In this document: positions 1 to 6,385 of the stretch, piece after piece
How the letters are laid out: every line of letters starts with the position of its first letter
Numbering within the stretch: the stretch's first letter is position 1
From: an uncultured Prevotella sp.
GTDB taxonomy: Bacteria; Bacteroidota; Bacteroidia; Bacteroidales; Bacteroidaceae
NCBI GenBank assembly: GCA_900546605.1
Contig: URDV01000119.1
Coordinates: 1 to 6,992 of the forward strand
Reading direction: 5' to 3'
Length of the DNA: 6,992 nt
Program-made: the position numbers and the translations under genes
The notes under the pieces: model-generated
Told to the model about the DNA's origin: nothing
Database searches by the model: none
The model's input: only the letters and a program-made list of their open reading frames with translations

Positions 1-265
1 CGATCTACCATGCCAGTTTCGGGGCGTGAGTGAAGTTGTACAACGAGTTTTCTATATCATTGAGGACTATGTGACAGGACAAGTCACCGCTGCATCCTCT
101 TTCATAACACATATGAGTTTGTAGCCTTAGGTTGACGAATGCCCACACAGCATCTTGCTCACCTCTTTGATATTGCTATACCCTCTCGATTGTACTTTAT
201 AATAAACTAAAATATTTACTGACTTCACTCTATTCTCATACTACAAAACACCCCGAACCTGTACT
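1..265. other. Non-coding upstream region of the atp operon
   Basis: No convincing gene is seen on either strand. One plus-strand frame is open from base 2 to a TAG at 122-124 and could be the last 40 codons of an upstream gene, but the peptide is not recognisable and an open frame this short is expected by chance. It does not resemble the end of an epsilon subunit (atpC), the gene often found here in Bacteroides relatives. Bases 200-265 are A/T-rich and form the leader of the first operon gene. No strong hairpin or terminator was seen. Confidence 0.5.
166..200 (+). promoter_or_regulatory. Weak candidate promoter for the atp operon
   Basis: TTTG at 166-169 and TACTTTAT at 193-200 loosely match the Bacteroidota promoter TTTG-N19-21-TAnnTTTG. 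The spacer is 23 bases and the last two bases of the -7 box differ. A TATAAT overlaps at 198-203, but sigma-70 boxes of the E. coli type are not the norm in this phylum. It sits about 65 bp before the first start codon. The operon could equally be transcribed from a promoter left of the window. Confidence 0.25.
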
Positions 266-682
266 ATGGACACATTTGACAAGCGAATAGCCCGTTACAT
301 GGGCATCAAGGCGATTACATTTTTCATCGTAAGCGCGTTGTTGTTCATGTTTGAGCTAATGTTAGCTGGACAAAAAATAGCTTTACAACAAGTCCCACTC
401 TTATTGGTCAACGTCACTTTGTTCATGGCTTTGAACGTTGTGAGCGGCATAGCCTATAAGTGGGTTATGAGGGATGGTGGCAAACGTGCGCTAAGTTTTT
501 ACTTAGTTATAAAGGTTGTCCGTTTTCTTCTTGTTGTAGCCATTCTGTTAGTTTATGCATTAGCCGACCGACGCAACATTTTGGCTTTCGCCATCAACCT
601 TTTAGTGCTCTACATTGCCAATGTAATCACCTCTATGATCTTCTACATTGAAATGGAGCAAAAACTCAAAAAGAAGCAATGA
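266..682 (+). CDS. Small four-helix membrane protein at the AtpI position of the ATP synthase operon
   Basis: This 138-residue protein has four predicted membrane helices at roughly residues 14-34, 43-66, 78-100 and 104-127, a charged N-terminus (KRIAR) and a lysine-rich C-terminal tail (KLKKKQ). Size, topology and position directly before atpB match AtpI/Unc1-type proteins, which in other bacteria help assemble the c-ring or supply Mg2+. Bacteroidota operons commonly carry an unnamed gene here. I do not recognise a residue-level AtpI signature, so the assignment rests on topology and context and no symbol is given. The start is the first ATG after an in-frame stop at 203-205. Its stop overlaps the atpB start as ATGA (679-682), implying translational coupling. 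It is expected in the inner membrane as an assembly factor rather than a structural subunit. Confidence 0.85.
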   Translation: MDTFDKRIARYMGIKAITFFIVSALLFMFELMLAGQKIALQQVPLLLVNVTLFMALNVVSGIAYKWVMRDGGKRALSFYLVIKVVRFLLVVAILLVYALADRRNILAFAINLLVLYIANVITSMIFYIEMEQKLKKKQ

Positions 683-1755
683 AACACTTCAGTATTAAAC
701 ATTTGTGCCTCATAACATTGTTCTTTGTTTCTCTACTCTCAGCTCAAGCCAATGGTTCAAGCAACGAGAGTAAACAACCATCAATCGATGTAAAAGAGAT
801 TGTATTAGGACACATGAGCGATGCTTATGAATGGCATATCACCACCCTTAACGGACACCACATCTCCATTCCGCTCCCCATCATCGTTAAGAGCGAAAAT
901 GGCGAATGGCATGTGTTTAGTTCGGCACGTTTTCACAATAGTGCCGATGGCACTTACCAAGGCTTTTTCCTCAACAACGAAAAGAATGGTAAAATATACG
1001 AACACACTTCCACTGGTGAAGATGTACGTCCGCTTGACCTTAGCATCACCAAAGACGTGGTACAGATTTGGATTGTGGTGTTCTTAATGTGCGCCATATT
1101 CATAGGCTCTGCCCGATGGTACAAAGGACGTAAACCTGGTGATAAAGCACCTGGCGGTTTTGTAGGATTGGTCGAAATGTTTGTTATGTCCATCAACGAT
1201 GACTTAATACGTCCTTCAGTTGGCGAAAAACATTACAAAAAATACGCCCCCTTTCTACTCACAGCATTCTTCTTTATATTCATCACGAATTTATTAGGAC
1301 TGCTACCTATATTTCCTGGTGGAGCCAACATCACGGGCAACATTAACATCACCTTTGTTTTAGCCCTCTGCACCTTACTCCTTGTCAACATTTTTGGCAA
1401 CAAAGAGTATTGGATGGAGATACTTTGGCCGCCTGTTCCCACATGGCTCAAGTGCCCTGTGCCCATGATGCCCATTATTGAGCTTTTTGGCATCTTTACC
1501 AAGCCATTTGCTTTAATGGTACGTTTGTTTGCCAACATGATGGGCGGACACGCCATCATTCTGTCGCTCACGTGTGTCATCTTTATCACATGCCAGTTAG
1601 GCGCTGTCATTGGTACTCCGCTCACCATTGTCAGTTTCATCATGATGGTGTTCATGAATTGTCTTGAACTGCTTGTAGCATTCATTCAAGCCTACGTGTT
1701 CACCATGCTGAGCGCAGTCTTCATAGGTTTGGCTCATACTGAGCACCATGCCTAA
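679..1755 (+). CDS. atpB: F0F1 ATP synthase subunit a
   Basis: Subunit a (358 residues) forms the proton half-channels beside the c-ring in the inner membrane. The essential arginine is R282 in the motif FALMVRLFANMMGGH. Residues 1-25 look like a signal peptide (hydrophobic core LITLFFVSLLS, likely cleavage after AQA). A periplasmic segment of about 100 residues (27-125) follows, containing NGHHISIPLPII. Membrane helices start near 126, 191, 221, 265 and 315. The extension makes it about 90 residues longer than E. coli subunit a (271) and is usual in Bacteroidota. The channel pair is swapped: H291 sits where E. coli has E219, and E330 where E. coli has H245, seven residues before the conserved glutamine (Q337, equal to Q252). 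This natural swap is known in other lineages. The start overlaps the previous stop. Confidence 0.97.
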   Translation: MKHFSIKHLCLITLFFVSLLSAQANGSSNESKQPSIDVKEIVLGHMSDAYEWHITTLNGHHISIPLPIIVKSENGEWHVFSSARFHNSADGTYQGFFLNNEKNGKIYEHTSTGEDVRPLDLSITKDVVQIWIVVFLMCAIFIGSARWYKGRKPGDKAPGGFVGLVEMFVMSINDDLIRPSVGEKHYKKYAPFLLTAFFFIFITNLLGLLPIFPGGANITGNINITFVLALCTLLLVNIFGNKEYWMEILWPPVPTWLKCPVPMMPIIELFGIFTKPFALMVRLFANMMGGHAIILSLTCVIFITCQLGAVIGTPLTIVSFIMMVFMNCLELLVAFIQAYVFTMLSAVFIGLAHTEHHA

Positions 1756-1762
1756 AAACTCA

Positions 1763-1812
1763 AGTGGCGTCGGCTCAATCGTCATACGCCACTAACCACG
1801 CATTAGTGGTTA
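1763..1812 (+). promoter_or_regulatory. Tandem hairpins in the atpB-atpE gap
   Basis: Within the 106-bp gap, AGTGGCGT (1763-1770) pairs perfectly with ACGCCACT (1786-1793), leaving a 15-base loop. Directly adjoining, TAACCAC (1793-1799) pairs with GTGGTTA (1806-1812) around a 6-base loop. A competing stem is also possible: CCACTAA (1789-1795) with TTAGTGG (1803-1809). No T-run follows, so this is not an intrinsic terminator. An unstructured A-rich leader (1813-1861) runs from here to the atpE start. A role in RNA processing, stability or translation of atpE is inference. Confidence 0.6.
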
Positions 1813-1861
1813 AACCTAAAGAATCAATAACAAATCAAAAACCCATAAAAATTAATACATT

Positions 1862-2122
1862 ATGACTCTTTTAATCGCATTGTTACAAGCTGCCGCAGGT
1901 GCAGCAGGTCTTGCTAAGTTGGGCGCTGGCATTGGTGCCGCTCTTGCTGCCATTGGCGCAGGTTTGGGTATTGGCCGCATTGGTAGCGCAGCCATGGAGG
2001 CTATCGCTCGCCAGCCTGAGTCAACAGGCGACATCCGTACCAACATGATCATTATTGCTGCGTTGGTTGAGGGTGTAGCCCTTTTCGCAGTAATTGTATG
2101 CTTGCTCTGCCTCTTCTTGTAA
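1862..2122 (+). CDS. atpE: F0F1 ATP synthase subunit c
   Basis: This 86-residue, two-helix proteolipid forms the rotating c-ring. Helix 1 is glycine/alanine-rich (about residues 12-48, with GAGLGIGRIG), the polar loop is ARQPE (49-53), and helix 2 (about 60-85) carries the proton-binding carboxylate E70 in AALVEGVALF. The Na+-binding pattern (Gln in helix 1, Ser/Thr after the Glu in helix 2) is absent: the helix 1 site is Ile and G71 follows E70, so H+ coupling is expected. Length is normal for the family. There is no Shine-Dalgarno sequence, and the leader is A/T-rich as usual for this phylum. Hairpins flank the gene on both sides, fitting a need for more c than other subunits. Confidence 0.97.
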   Translation: MTLLIALLQAAAGAAGLAKLGAGIGAALAAIGAGLGIGRIGSAAMEAIARQPESTGDIRTNMIIIAALVEGVALFAVIVCLLCLFL

Positions 2123-2158
2123 AAAAGAACTACTGAAGAAGCGAAAGTTTGATAGTAA

Positions 2159-2199
2159 GAGTGGTGCAGAGTTGTGAGTTACATAACGCTGCCCCACTC
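2159..2199 (+). promoter_or_regulatory. Long hairpin in the atpE-atpF gap, possible attenuator or processing site
   Basis: GAGTGGTGCAG (2159-2169) pairs with CTGCCCCACTC (2189-2199) with one mismatch. After a 1x1 internal loop the stem continues with GTTGTG (2171-2176) against CATAAC (2182-2187), including one G-U pair and a 5-base loop. This gives about 16 pairs in 41 bases. A run of seven T follows at 2215-2221, but 15 bases after the stem, too far for a standard intrinsic terminator. It may protect the 3' end of an atpE-containing RNA or partly terminate transcription. The function is inferred, while the pairing is directly visible. Confidence 0.65.
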
Positions 2200-2249
2200 C
2201 AACTACAAAACTCCTTTTTTTACAGAAACTTTACTTTTAACTATATCAT

Positions 2250-2762
2250 ATGCAGTCAATCAATCTGCCATCCATACTCACACCCGACTTCGGATTGTTG
2301 TTTTGGATGCTGTTGGCATTTCTCATCGTCTGTTTCTTAATGGCAAAGTTCGGCTTTCCCATTATCACAAAGATGGTAGAAGACCGCAAAAACTATATTG
2401 ACGAATCATTGCAGAAGGCACACGAAGCAAACCAACGCTTAGCGGGCATTCAGCAAGAGAGCGAACGCATACTCAACGAGGCTCGCGCTAAACAAGCCGA
2501 AATTTTGGCACAAGCCAAGGCCACAAGCGACAGCATGATAAACGAGGCTCGCAAAAAGGCACAAGATGAAGGTGCTCAAATGCTGCAAGAGGCAAAAACA
2601 CAAATTGCGGCCGAAAAAGAGAATGCATTACGCGACATACGTCAAACGGTAGCCGACCTCTCTGTCGTTATTGCCGAAAAAGTAGTACGTCAAAAACTTG
2701 CCAACAATGCTGAACAACAGCAACTCATTGAAAAAATGCTCGATGAGGTGTGCAAAGGCTAA
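2250..2762 (+). CDS. atpF: F0F1 ATP synthase subunit b
   Basis: Subunit b (170 residues) is the peripheral stalk that keeps the alpha/beta hexamer from turning with the rotor. It has a short N-terminus containing LPSILTPDFG, one membrane helix (about residues 14-35, GLLFWMLLAFLIVCFLMAKF), then a long charged amphipathic coiled coil (about 42-150) rich in Ala, Glu, Lys and Gln, ending in a C-terminal region that binds delta. The segment near VEDRKNYIDESLQKA is the usual dimer-domain start. Only one b gene is present, so a b2 homodimer is expected rather than a b/b' pair. Length is normal. The gene follows a 127-bp structured gap after atpE and lacks a Shine-Dalgarno sequence (the start context is ACTATATCATATG). 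Confidence 0.96.
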   Translation: MQSINLPSILTPDFGLLFWMLLAFLIVCFLMAKFGFPIITKMVEDRKNYIDESLQKAHEANQRLAGIQQESERILNEARAKQAEILAQAKATSDSMINEARKKAQDEGAQMLQEAKTQIAAEKENALRDIRQTVADLSVVIAEKVVRQKLANNAEQQQLIEKMLDEVCKG

Positions 2763-2803
2763 GAAGGGCTGGTTACAACCATATTTTAATTGATTAAGCC
2801 ATT

Positions 2804-3343
2804 ATGGATTTAGGCATCATATCTATGCGATATGCCAAAGCTTTGTTGCTATTTGCACAAGAGCAAAAGGAGGATGATAAGGTGTATGCCGAAATGGCTA
2901 CCCTAGCCGATACCTTCTTAACGGTGCCTGCTCTGCAACAGGCTCTGCTCAACCCCGTGTTGACTGATGTCCAAAAGGAGCAATTGCTCACAACTGCGGC
3001 TTGTGGCAAAACAAAACCATCAAGCTCGCTCACCCAATTCGTAAAATTGGTGCTCAAAAAGAGACGTGCCGACATCATGATGTTTGTGGCTCACTCTTAC
3101 GGCACCATCTATCGTGAGCAAAAGCACATCATCAAAAGCAAATTGGTGGTTCCAACGGCTCTCACCAGCAACTTGATAGCTCAACTGCAACAAATGGTCG
3201 AGGCTAAATCGAAATGCAAAGTCGACTTTCAAGTAAGCGAAGAGCCTGCTATTGGCGGTGGCTTCATTTTGGAATACGACACCTACCGCTTAGATGCAAG
3301 CGTGCGCACGCAACTTGCTAAAATTAAACGTGAACTGAAGTAA
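2804..3343 (+). CDS. atpH: F0F1 ATP synthase subunit delta
   Basis: Subunit delta (179 residues, normal length) sits on top of F1 and joins the N-termini of alpha to the b stalk. The N-terminal helical domain begins GIISMRYAKALLLFAQEQ, matching the family's opening (xxxRYAxALxxxA). The C-terminal domain contains the conserved block IGGGFILEYDTYRLDASVR (about residues 150-168), followed by a basic helix ending in KIKREL. It lies 41 bp after atpF. That gap holds only short inverted repeats, such as TGGTT/AACCA. Delta is the least conserved subunit in the complex, but both ends of this protein are clear and the operon position agrees. Confidence 0.95.
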   Translation: MDLGIISMRYAKALLLFAQEQKEDDKVYAEMATLADTFLTVPALQQALLNPVLTDVQKEQLLTTAACGKTKPSSSLTQFVKLVLKKRRADIMMFVAHSYGTIYREQKHIIKSKLVVPTALTSNLIAQLQQMVEAKSKCKVDFQVSEEPAIGGGFILEYDTYRLDASVRTQLAKIKRELK

Positions 3344-3473
3344 GTATACTCTTTTTAAGAGTGAATGAGTTAAGCCAACTTTACACATGTCTGCACACGC
3401 ATCATGTACAATAGTGCTAAGGCGAACATTAGTTACTTGCTTCAAGCTTAAACATTAAAAAAATCAAAATTAA
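3344..3473 (+). other. atpH-atpA intergenic region with a small hairpin
   Basis: This 130-bp gap separates atpH from atpA. Just after the atpH stop, ACTCTT (3348-3353) pairs with AAGAGT (3357-3362) over a TTT loop. The stem is short and A/T-rich with no T-run after it, so a terminator is unlikely. A weaker ACATG/CATGT pair lies at 3385-3389 and 3403-3407. The last 25 bases are A-rich, the usual leader form in this phylum. No consensus TTTG/TAnnTTTG promoter and no open frame of interest were seen. Confidence 0.5.
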
Positions 3474-5060
3474 ATGTCCAACAATATAAAACCCAGCGAA
3501 GTGAGCGAAGTTCTACTGCGCGAACTTCAAGATATCAACACCGATGTCAAGTTCGAGGAGGTGGGCACAATTTTGTCAATAGGTGATGGCGTAGCCCACA
3601 TTTACGGACTTACCAACGTTACCGAGAACGAACTTATCGAATTTGAGAACGGCGTGATGGGGGTTGCCATGAACCTTGAAGAGGACAACGTGGGTGCCGT
3701 GCTACTCGGTCCATCTGAAGGCATTAAAGAGGGACAAAGCGTAAAGCGAACCGGCAAGGTTGCCTCAATTGAGGTGAGCGACGATATGCTCGGACGCGTA
3801 ATCAACCCCTTAGGCACCCCCATTGATGGTGGCAAAAGCATCGAAGGCAAAAAATACTTAATGCCACTCGACCGCAAAGCACCTGGCGTTATCTATCGCC
3901 AACCCGTTACACAAGCCCTACAAACGGGACTAAAGAGCGTTGACTCCATGATTCCTATTGGTCGTGGACAACGTGAGTTGATTATTGGCGACCGTCAAAC
4001 AGGCAAAACGGCTATTGCTATTGACACCATTATTAATCAAAAGGGCAACTATGCAGCAGGCGACCCCGTTTATTGCATCTATGTAGCTATTGGCCAAAAG
4101 GCTTCAACCGTGGCCAACATTGTTAACACCCTCAAGCAAGCTGGTGCCATGAGCTACACTATCATTGTAAGTGCCACAGCAGGCGAGCCTGCCGCCATGC
4201 AATACTATGCCCCCTTTGCTGGTGCCGCCATTGGCGAGTACTTCCGCGATCGTGGTATGCACGCTCTCGTAGTGTACGACGACCTATCAAAACAAGCCGT
4301 TGCCTATCGTGAAATTTCACTTATCCTGCGTCGTCCCTCTGGTCGTGAAGCCTACCCAGGTGATGTATTCTACCTACACTCACGTTTGCTTGAACGCGCT
4401 GCAAAAATCAACAATCAGCAAGAGGTGGCCAAAAACATGAACGACTTACCCGCTTGCCTTAAAGATGAGGTAAAAGGTGGAGGTTCGCTCACAGCCCTAC
4501 CTATTATTGAAACACAAGCTGGCGACGTTTCGGCCTATATTCCCACCAACGTCATCTCTATTACCGATGGTCAAATTTACTTGGACACAAACTTATTCAA
4601 CCAAGGTTTCCGCCCCGCCATCGATGTAGGTATCTCAGTAAGCCGTGTGGGTGGTGCTGCTCAAATCAAGAGTATGAAGAAGGTGGCTGGTACCCTAAAA
4701 ATTGACCAAGCACAGTACCGCGAGCTAGAGGCATTTGCCAAGTTCTCATCCGACATGGACCCCGTCACAGCCATGACCATTGACCGTGGACGTAAGAACA
4801 ACCAACTCTTAATTCAAGCCCAATACAGCCCTATGCCCGTTGCAGAGCAAGTGGCTATACTCTATTGTGGCACACATGGCTTGCTCAAGGATGTGCCTCT
4901 TGACAAGGTGCGCGATTTTCAAGACAACTTCCTACAAGTAATACGTGCACAATATGCCGATAGCGTATTAGCCGAATTGGCTGCAGGCAAATTAAACGAC
5001 TCTGTTTGCCAAAACATTGAGAAGGTGGCAGCTGACGTGGCAGGACAATATAAAGCATAA
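3474..5060 (+). CDS. atpA: F0F1 ATP synthase subunit alpha
   Basis: Subunit alpha (528 residues) alternates with beta in the cytoplasmic F1 hexamer, carries a non-catalytic nucleotide site and supplies an arginine to the catalytic site on beta. The N-terminal beta-barrel covers about residues 25-95. The P-loop is GDRQTGKT (172-179). A Walker B-like strand HALVVYDD ends at D269-D270. The alpha/beta family signature PAIDVGISVS is at 381-390, followed by arginine finger R391 (SRVGG), equal to E. coli R376. The helical C-terminal domain follows. It is about 15 residues longer than the E. coli protein, with extra sequence around 312-336 (NNQQEVAKNMNDLPACLKDE). The start context is A-rich without a Shine-Dalgarno sequence. 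atpG follows after 5 bases. Confidence 0.98.
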   Translation: MSNNIKPSEVSEVLLRELQDINTDVKFEEVGTILSIGDGVAHIYGLTNVTENELIEFENGVMGVAMNLEEDNVGAVLLGPSEGIKEGQSVKRTGKVASIEVSDDMLGRVINPLGTPIDGGKSIEGKKYLMPLDRKAPGVIYRQPVTQALQTGLKSVDSMIPIGRGQRELIIGDRQTGKTAIAIDTIINQKGNYAAGDPVYCIYVAIGQKASTVANIVNTLKQAGAMSYTIIVSATAGEPAAMQYYAPFAGAAIGEYFRDRGMHALVVYDDLSKQAVAYREISLILRRPSGREAYPGDVFYLHSRLLERAAKINNQQEVAKNMNDLPACLKDEVKGGGSLTALPIIETQAGDVSAYIPTNVISITDGQIYLDTNLFNQGFRPAIDVGISVSRVGGAAQIKSMKKVAGTLKIDQAQYRELEAFAKFSSDMDPVTAMTIDRGRKNNQLLIQAQYSPMPVAEQVAILYCGTHGLLKDVPLDKVRDFQDNFLQVIRAQYADSVLAELAAGKLNDSVCQNIEKVAADVAGQYKA

Positions 5061-5065
5061 CAATT

Positions 5066-5956
5066 ATGGCCTCACTTAAAGAAGTTAAAACGCGAATTGC
5101 ATCGGTGAACAGCACCCGAAAAATCACGAGTGCCATGAAGATGGTTGCATCGTCAAAACTTCACCATGCACAGCTCTCTATTGAGCGCATGCGACCTTAT
5201 GAGCGTCAACTCAACCACATCATGTCGACCTTTGTGAGTAGCATGGAGGGTGAAATTGACACACCCTATGCTGGAGAGCGTGAAGTGAAGCGTGTGGCCA
5301 TTGTTCTTTACACATCGAACACCTCGCTTTGTGGTGGCTTTAACGCCAATGCTATCAAGGCTTTCAATCATAAAGTTGAAGCCTACCGCAAAGCGGGCAT
5401 CGACATTGTACATGTTTACCCCTTAGGCAAAAAGGCTGCCGACGCTGTTAGCAAAGCTGGCTTTGACATCACAGCCGACTATGCTACCCTACTCGACCAT
5501 CCTTCATATGAAAAGGCGGCAGCCATAGCCACCGAAATCATGCAACTCTATGCCAACGGAACGATTGATCGGGCTGATTTAATTTATCACCACTTTAAAA
5601 GTGCTGGTACACAAATTCTTACCGACGAAGAATTCTTACCTATCAAGCTACAAGTTCATGAACTGTCTCAGGAGCAAGAAGCGACTACTAACATAACCCA
5701 TCAGTTGGACTTTATTGTTGAACCATCTAAACAAGAGGTGGTAAATCAGTTAGTTCCTAAATCGCTTCATCTTAAGCTCTTCACGGCCTTGCTCGATAGT
5801 TTAGCAAGCGAACATGCAGCACGTGTTATGGCCATGCAAGTGGCCACCGACAATGCCGACGATTTGCTGCGTGAGTTAACACTTACCTACAACAAAACGC
5901 GTCAGCAAGCCATTACTAATGAGTTGCTTGACATTGCGGGCGGAAGTTTGCAATAG
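5066..5956 (+). CDS. atpG: F0F1 ATP synthase subunit gamma
   Basis: Subunit gamma (296 residues) is the central shaft that turns inside the alpha/beta hexamer and is seated on the c-ring. The N-terminal helix MASLKEVKTRIASVNSTRKITSAMKMVA is the family hallmark. A Rossmann-like middle domain starts at VAIVLYTSNTSLCGGFNANA (about residues 77-96). The C-terminal helix contains HAARVMAMQVATDNADDLL and TLTYNKTRQQAITNELLDI, matching the conserved gamma end. Length is normal for the family (about 285-300). Only 5 bases separate it from the atpA stop, implying translational coupling. It is the last gene of the operon: a strong terminator lies about 55 bp after its stop, and no atpD or atpC follows. 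Confidence 0.98.
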   Translation: MASLKEVKTRIASVNSTRKITSAMKMVASSKLHHAQLSIERMRPYERQLNHIMSTFVSSMEGEIDTPYAGEREVKRVAIVLYTSNTSLCGGFNANAIKAFNHKVEAYRKAGIDIVHVYPLGKKAADAVSKAGFDITADYATLLDHPSYEKAAAIATEIMQLYANGTIDRADLIYHHFKSAGTQILTDEEFLPIKLQVHELSQEQEATTNITHQLDFIVEPSKQEVVNQLVPKSLHLKLFTALLDSLASEHAARVMAMQVATDNADDLLRELTLTYNKTRQQAITNELLDIAGGSLQ

Positions 5957-6009
5957 TATTTCCTCCACCATCACAATGTTAAGTGGACATTCTCAACCCA
6001 ACATCATTC

Positions 6010-6047
6010 CCCCTAATGCGTTGTCAAGCATGCATTAGGGGTTTTTT
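6010..6047 (+). terminator. Intrinsic terminator of the atp operon
   Basis: CCCCTAATGC (6010-6019) pairs perfectly with GCATTAGGGG (6032-6041) around a 12-base loop, and six T follow directly (6042-6047). It lies 53 bp after the atpG stop. There is no A-run before the left arm, so it should act only on plus-strand transcripts. It marks atpG as the operon end. Confidence 0.93.
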
Positions 6048-6120
6048 AATGGGGGGAGTAAAATATCATCGAAAAGTAATATCATAGTTCTGAGTTTTAC
6101 CAAACAGCAATATTTGAGGT

Positions 6121-6144
6121 TAAGTAGGTATTCAAAATTAATTT
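6121..6144 (+). repeat. Solo copy of the MITE-like terminal repeat
   Basis: This 24-base stretch starting TAAGTAGGTATTC matches the left end of the downstream element (6201-6224) at 22 of 24 positions. The two starts are exactly 80 bp apart. No inverted partner for this copy is visible upstream, so it may be a remnant of a second, decayed element or an end of a composite one. Confidence 0.75.
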
Positions 6145-6200
6145 GTTCTTCACATTAGTATATCTCAGCTAAGCGCGACATTAACCATTCAAGCCACCTT

Positions 6201-6223
6201 TAAGTAGGTACTCAAAATTAGTT
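6201..6223 (+). repeat. Left terminal inverted repeat
   Basis: Starts TAAGTAGGTACTCAAAATTA. It matches the reverse complement of 6363-6385 at 21 of 23 bases and the solo copy at 6121. Confidence 0.8.
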
Positions 6224-6362
6224 TATATAATCATGTTTAGAATGAGTCGATATGCCTTGGCGCATTCTTTCACCCATAAACATAGGTTTCATCGGTCATG
6301 TAGCCCGCTACGCTCCCTCTTCAACCTATGTTTATGAGCGAAATACTGCACCAACTCATATC

Positions 6363-6385
6363 AACTAAATTTGAATACCTACTTA
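6363..6385 (-). repeat. Right terminal inverted repeat
   Basis: Read on the minus strand it starts TAAGTAGGTATTCAAATTTA, the inverted copy of 6201-6223 with two differences. Confidence 0.8.

Larger units (their letters stand above)
6201..6385. mobile_element. MITE-like 185-bp inverted-repeat element
   Basis: The ends are inverted repeats of 23 bp, 6201-6223 and 6363-6385, identical at 21 positions and starting TAAGTAGGTA. Inside, the arms stay complementary: 6244-6286 against 6325-6367 match at 34 of 43 positions, including a perfect 14-bp stem CATAAACATAGGTT (6275-6288) with AACCTATGTTTATG (6323-6336). The left arm carries about 25 extra bases (6219-6243). The apex (6289-6322) contains GTAGC-CC-GCTAC at 6300-6311. 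There is no open frame. Both ends carry TA (TA-AGTAGG and CCTACT-TA), which would fit a TA target duplication of the IS630/Tc1 kind, but no longer duplication is seen. A non-autonomous element is the best reading. A structured RNA or another chromosomal repeat family is possible. No transposase is present in the window. Confidence 0.65.

Noticed and set aside
2..124. Plus-strand open frame reaching the left edge, ending at TAG 122-124
   Set aside because: Forty codons without a recognisable family or a visible start; an open frame this short is common by chance. It does not look like an epsilon subunit end.
5..175. Minus-strand open frame of about 56 codons
   Set aside because: No good start context, no recognisable motif, bounded by stops on both sides; probably chance or a very old remnant.
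1233..1685. Minus-strand open frame of 150 codons
   Set aside because: Lies wholly inside atpB, whose reading frame carries all expected motifs; the antisense peptide has no family features.
1862..2122. Na+-coupled ATP synthase
   Set aside because: Subunit c lacks the helix 1 Gln and the Ser/Thr after the key Glu that bind Na+, so H+ is the expected ion.
3348..3362. Terminator between atpH and atpA
   Set aside because: Six-bp A/T-rich stem with a 3-base loop and no T-run afterwards; too weak to end transcription.
3474..5060. Insertion or frameshift in atpA because it is longer than the E. coli protein
   Set aside because: The extra residues near 312-336 are in frame, and all nucleotide-site motifs are intact; lengths near 527 are usual in this phylum.
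6121..6385. Possible CRISPR array from the recurring 24-base motif
   Set aside because: Only two direct copies with 56 unique bases between them, and the third is inverted. There is no regular array.
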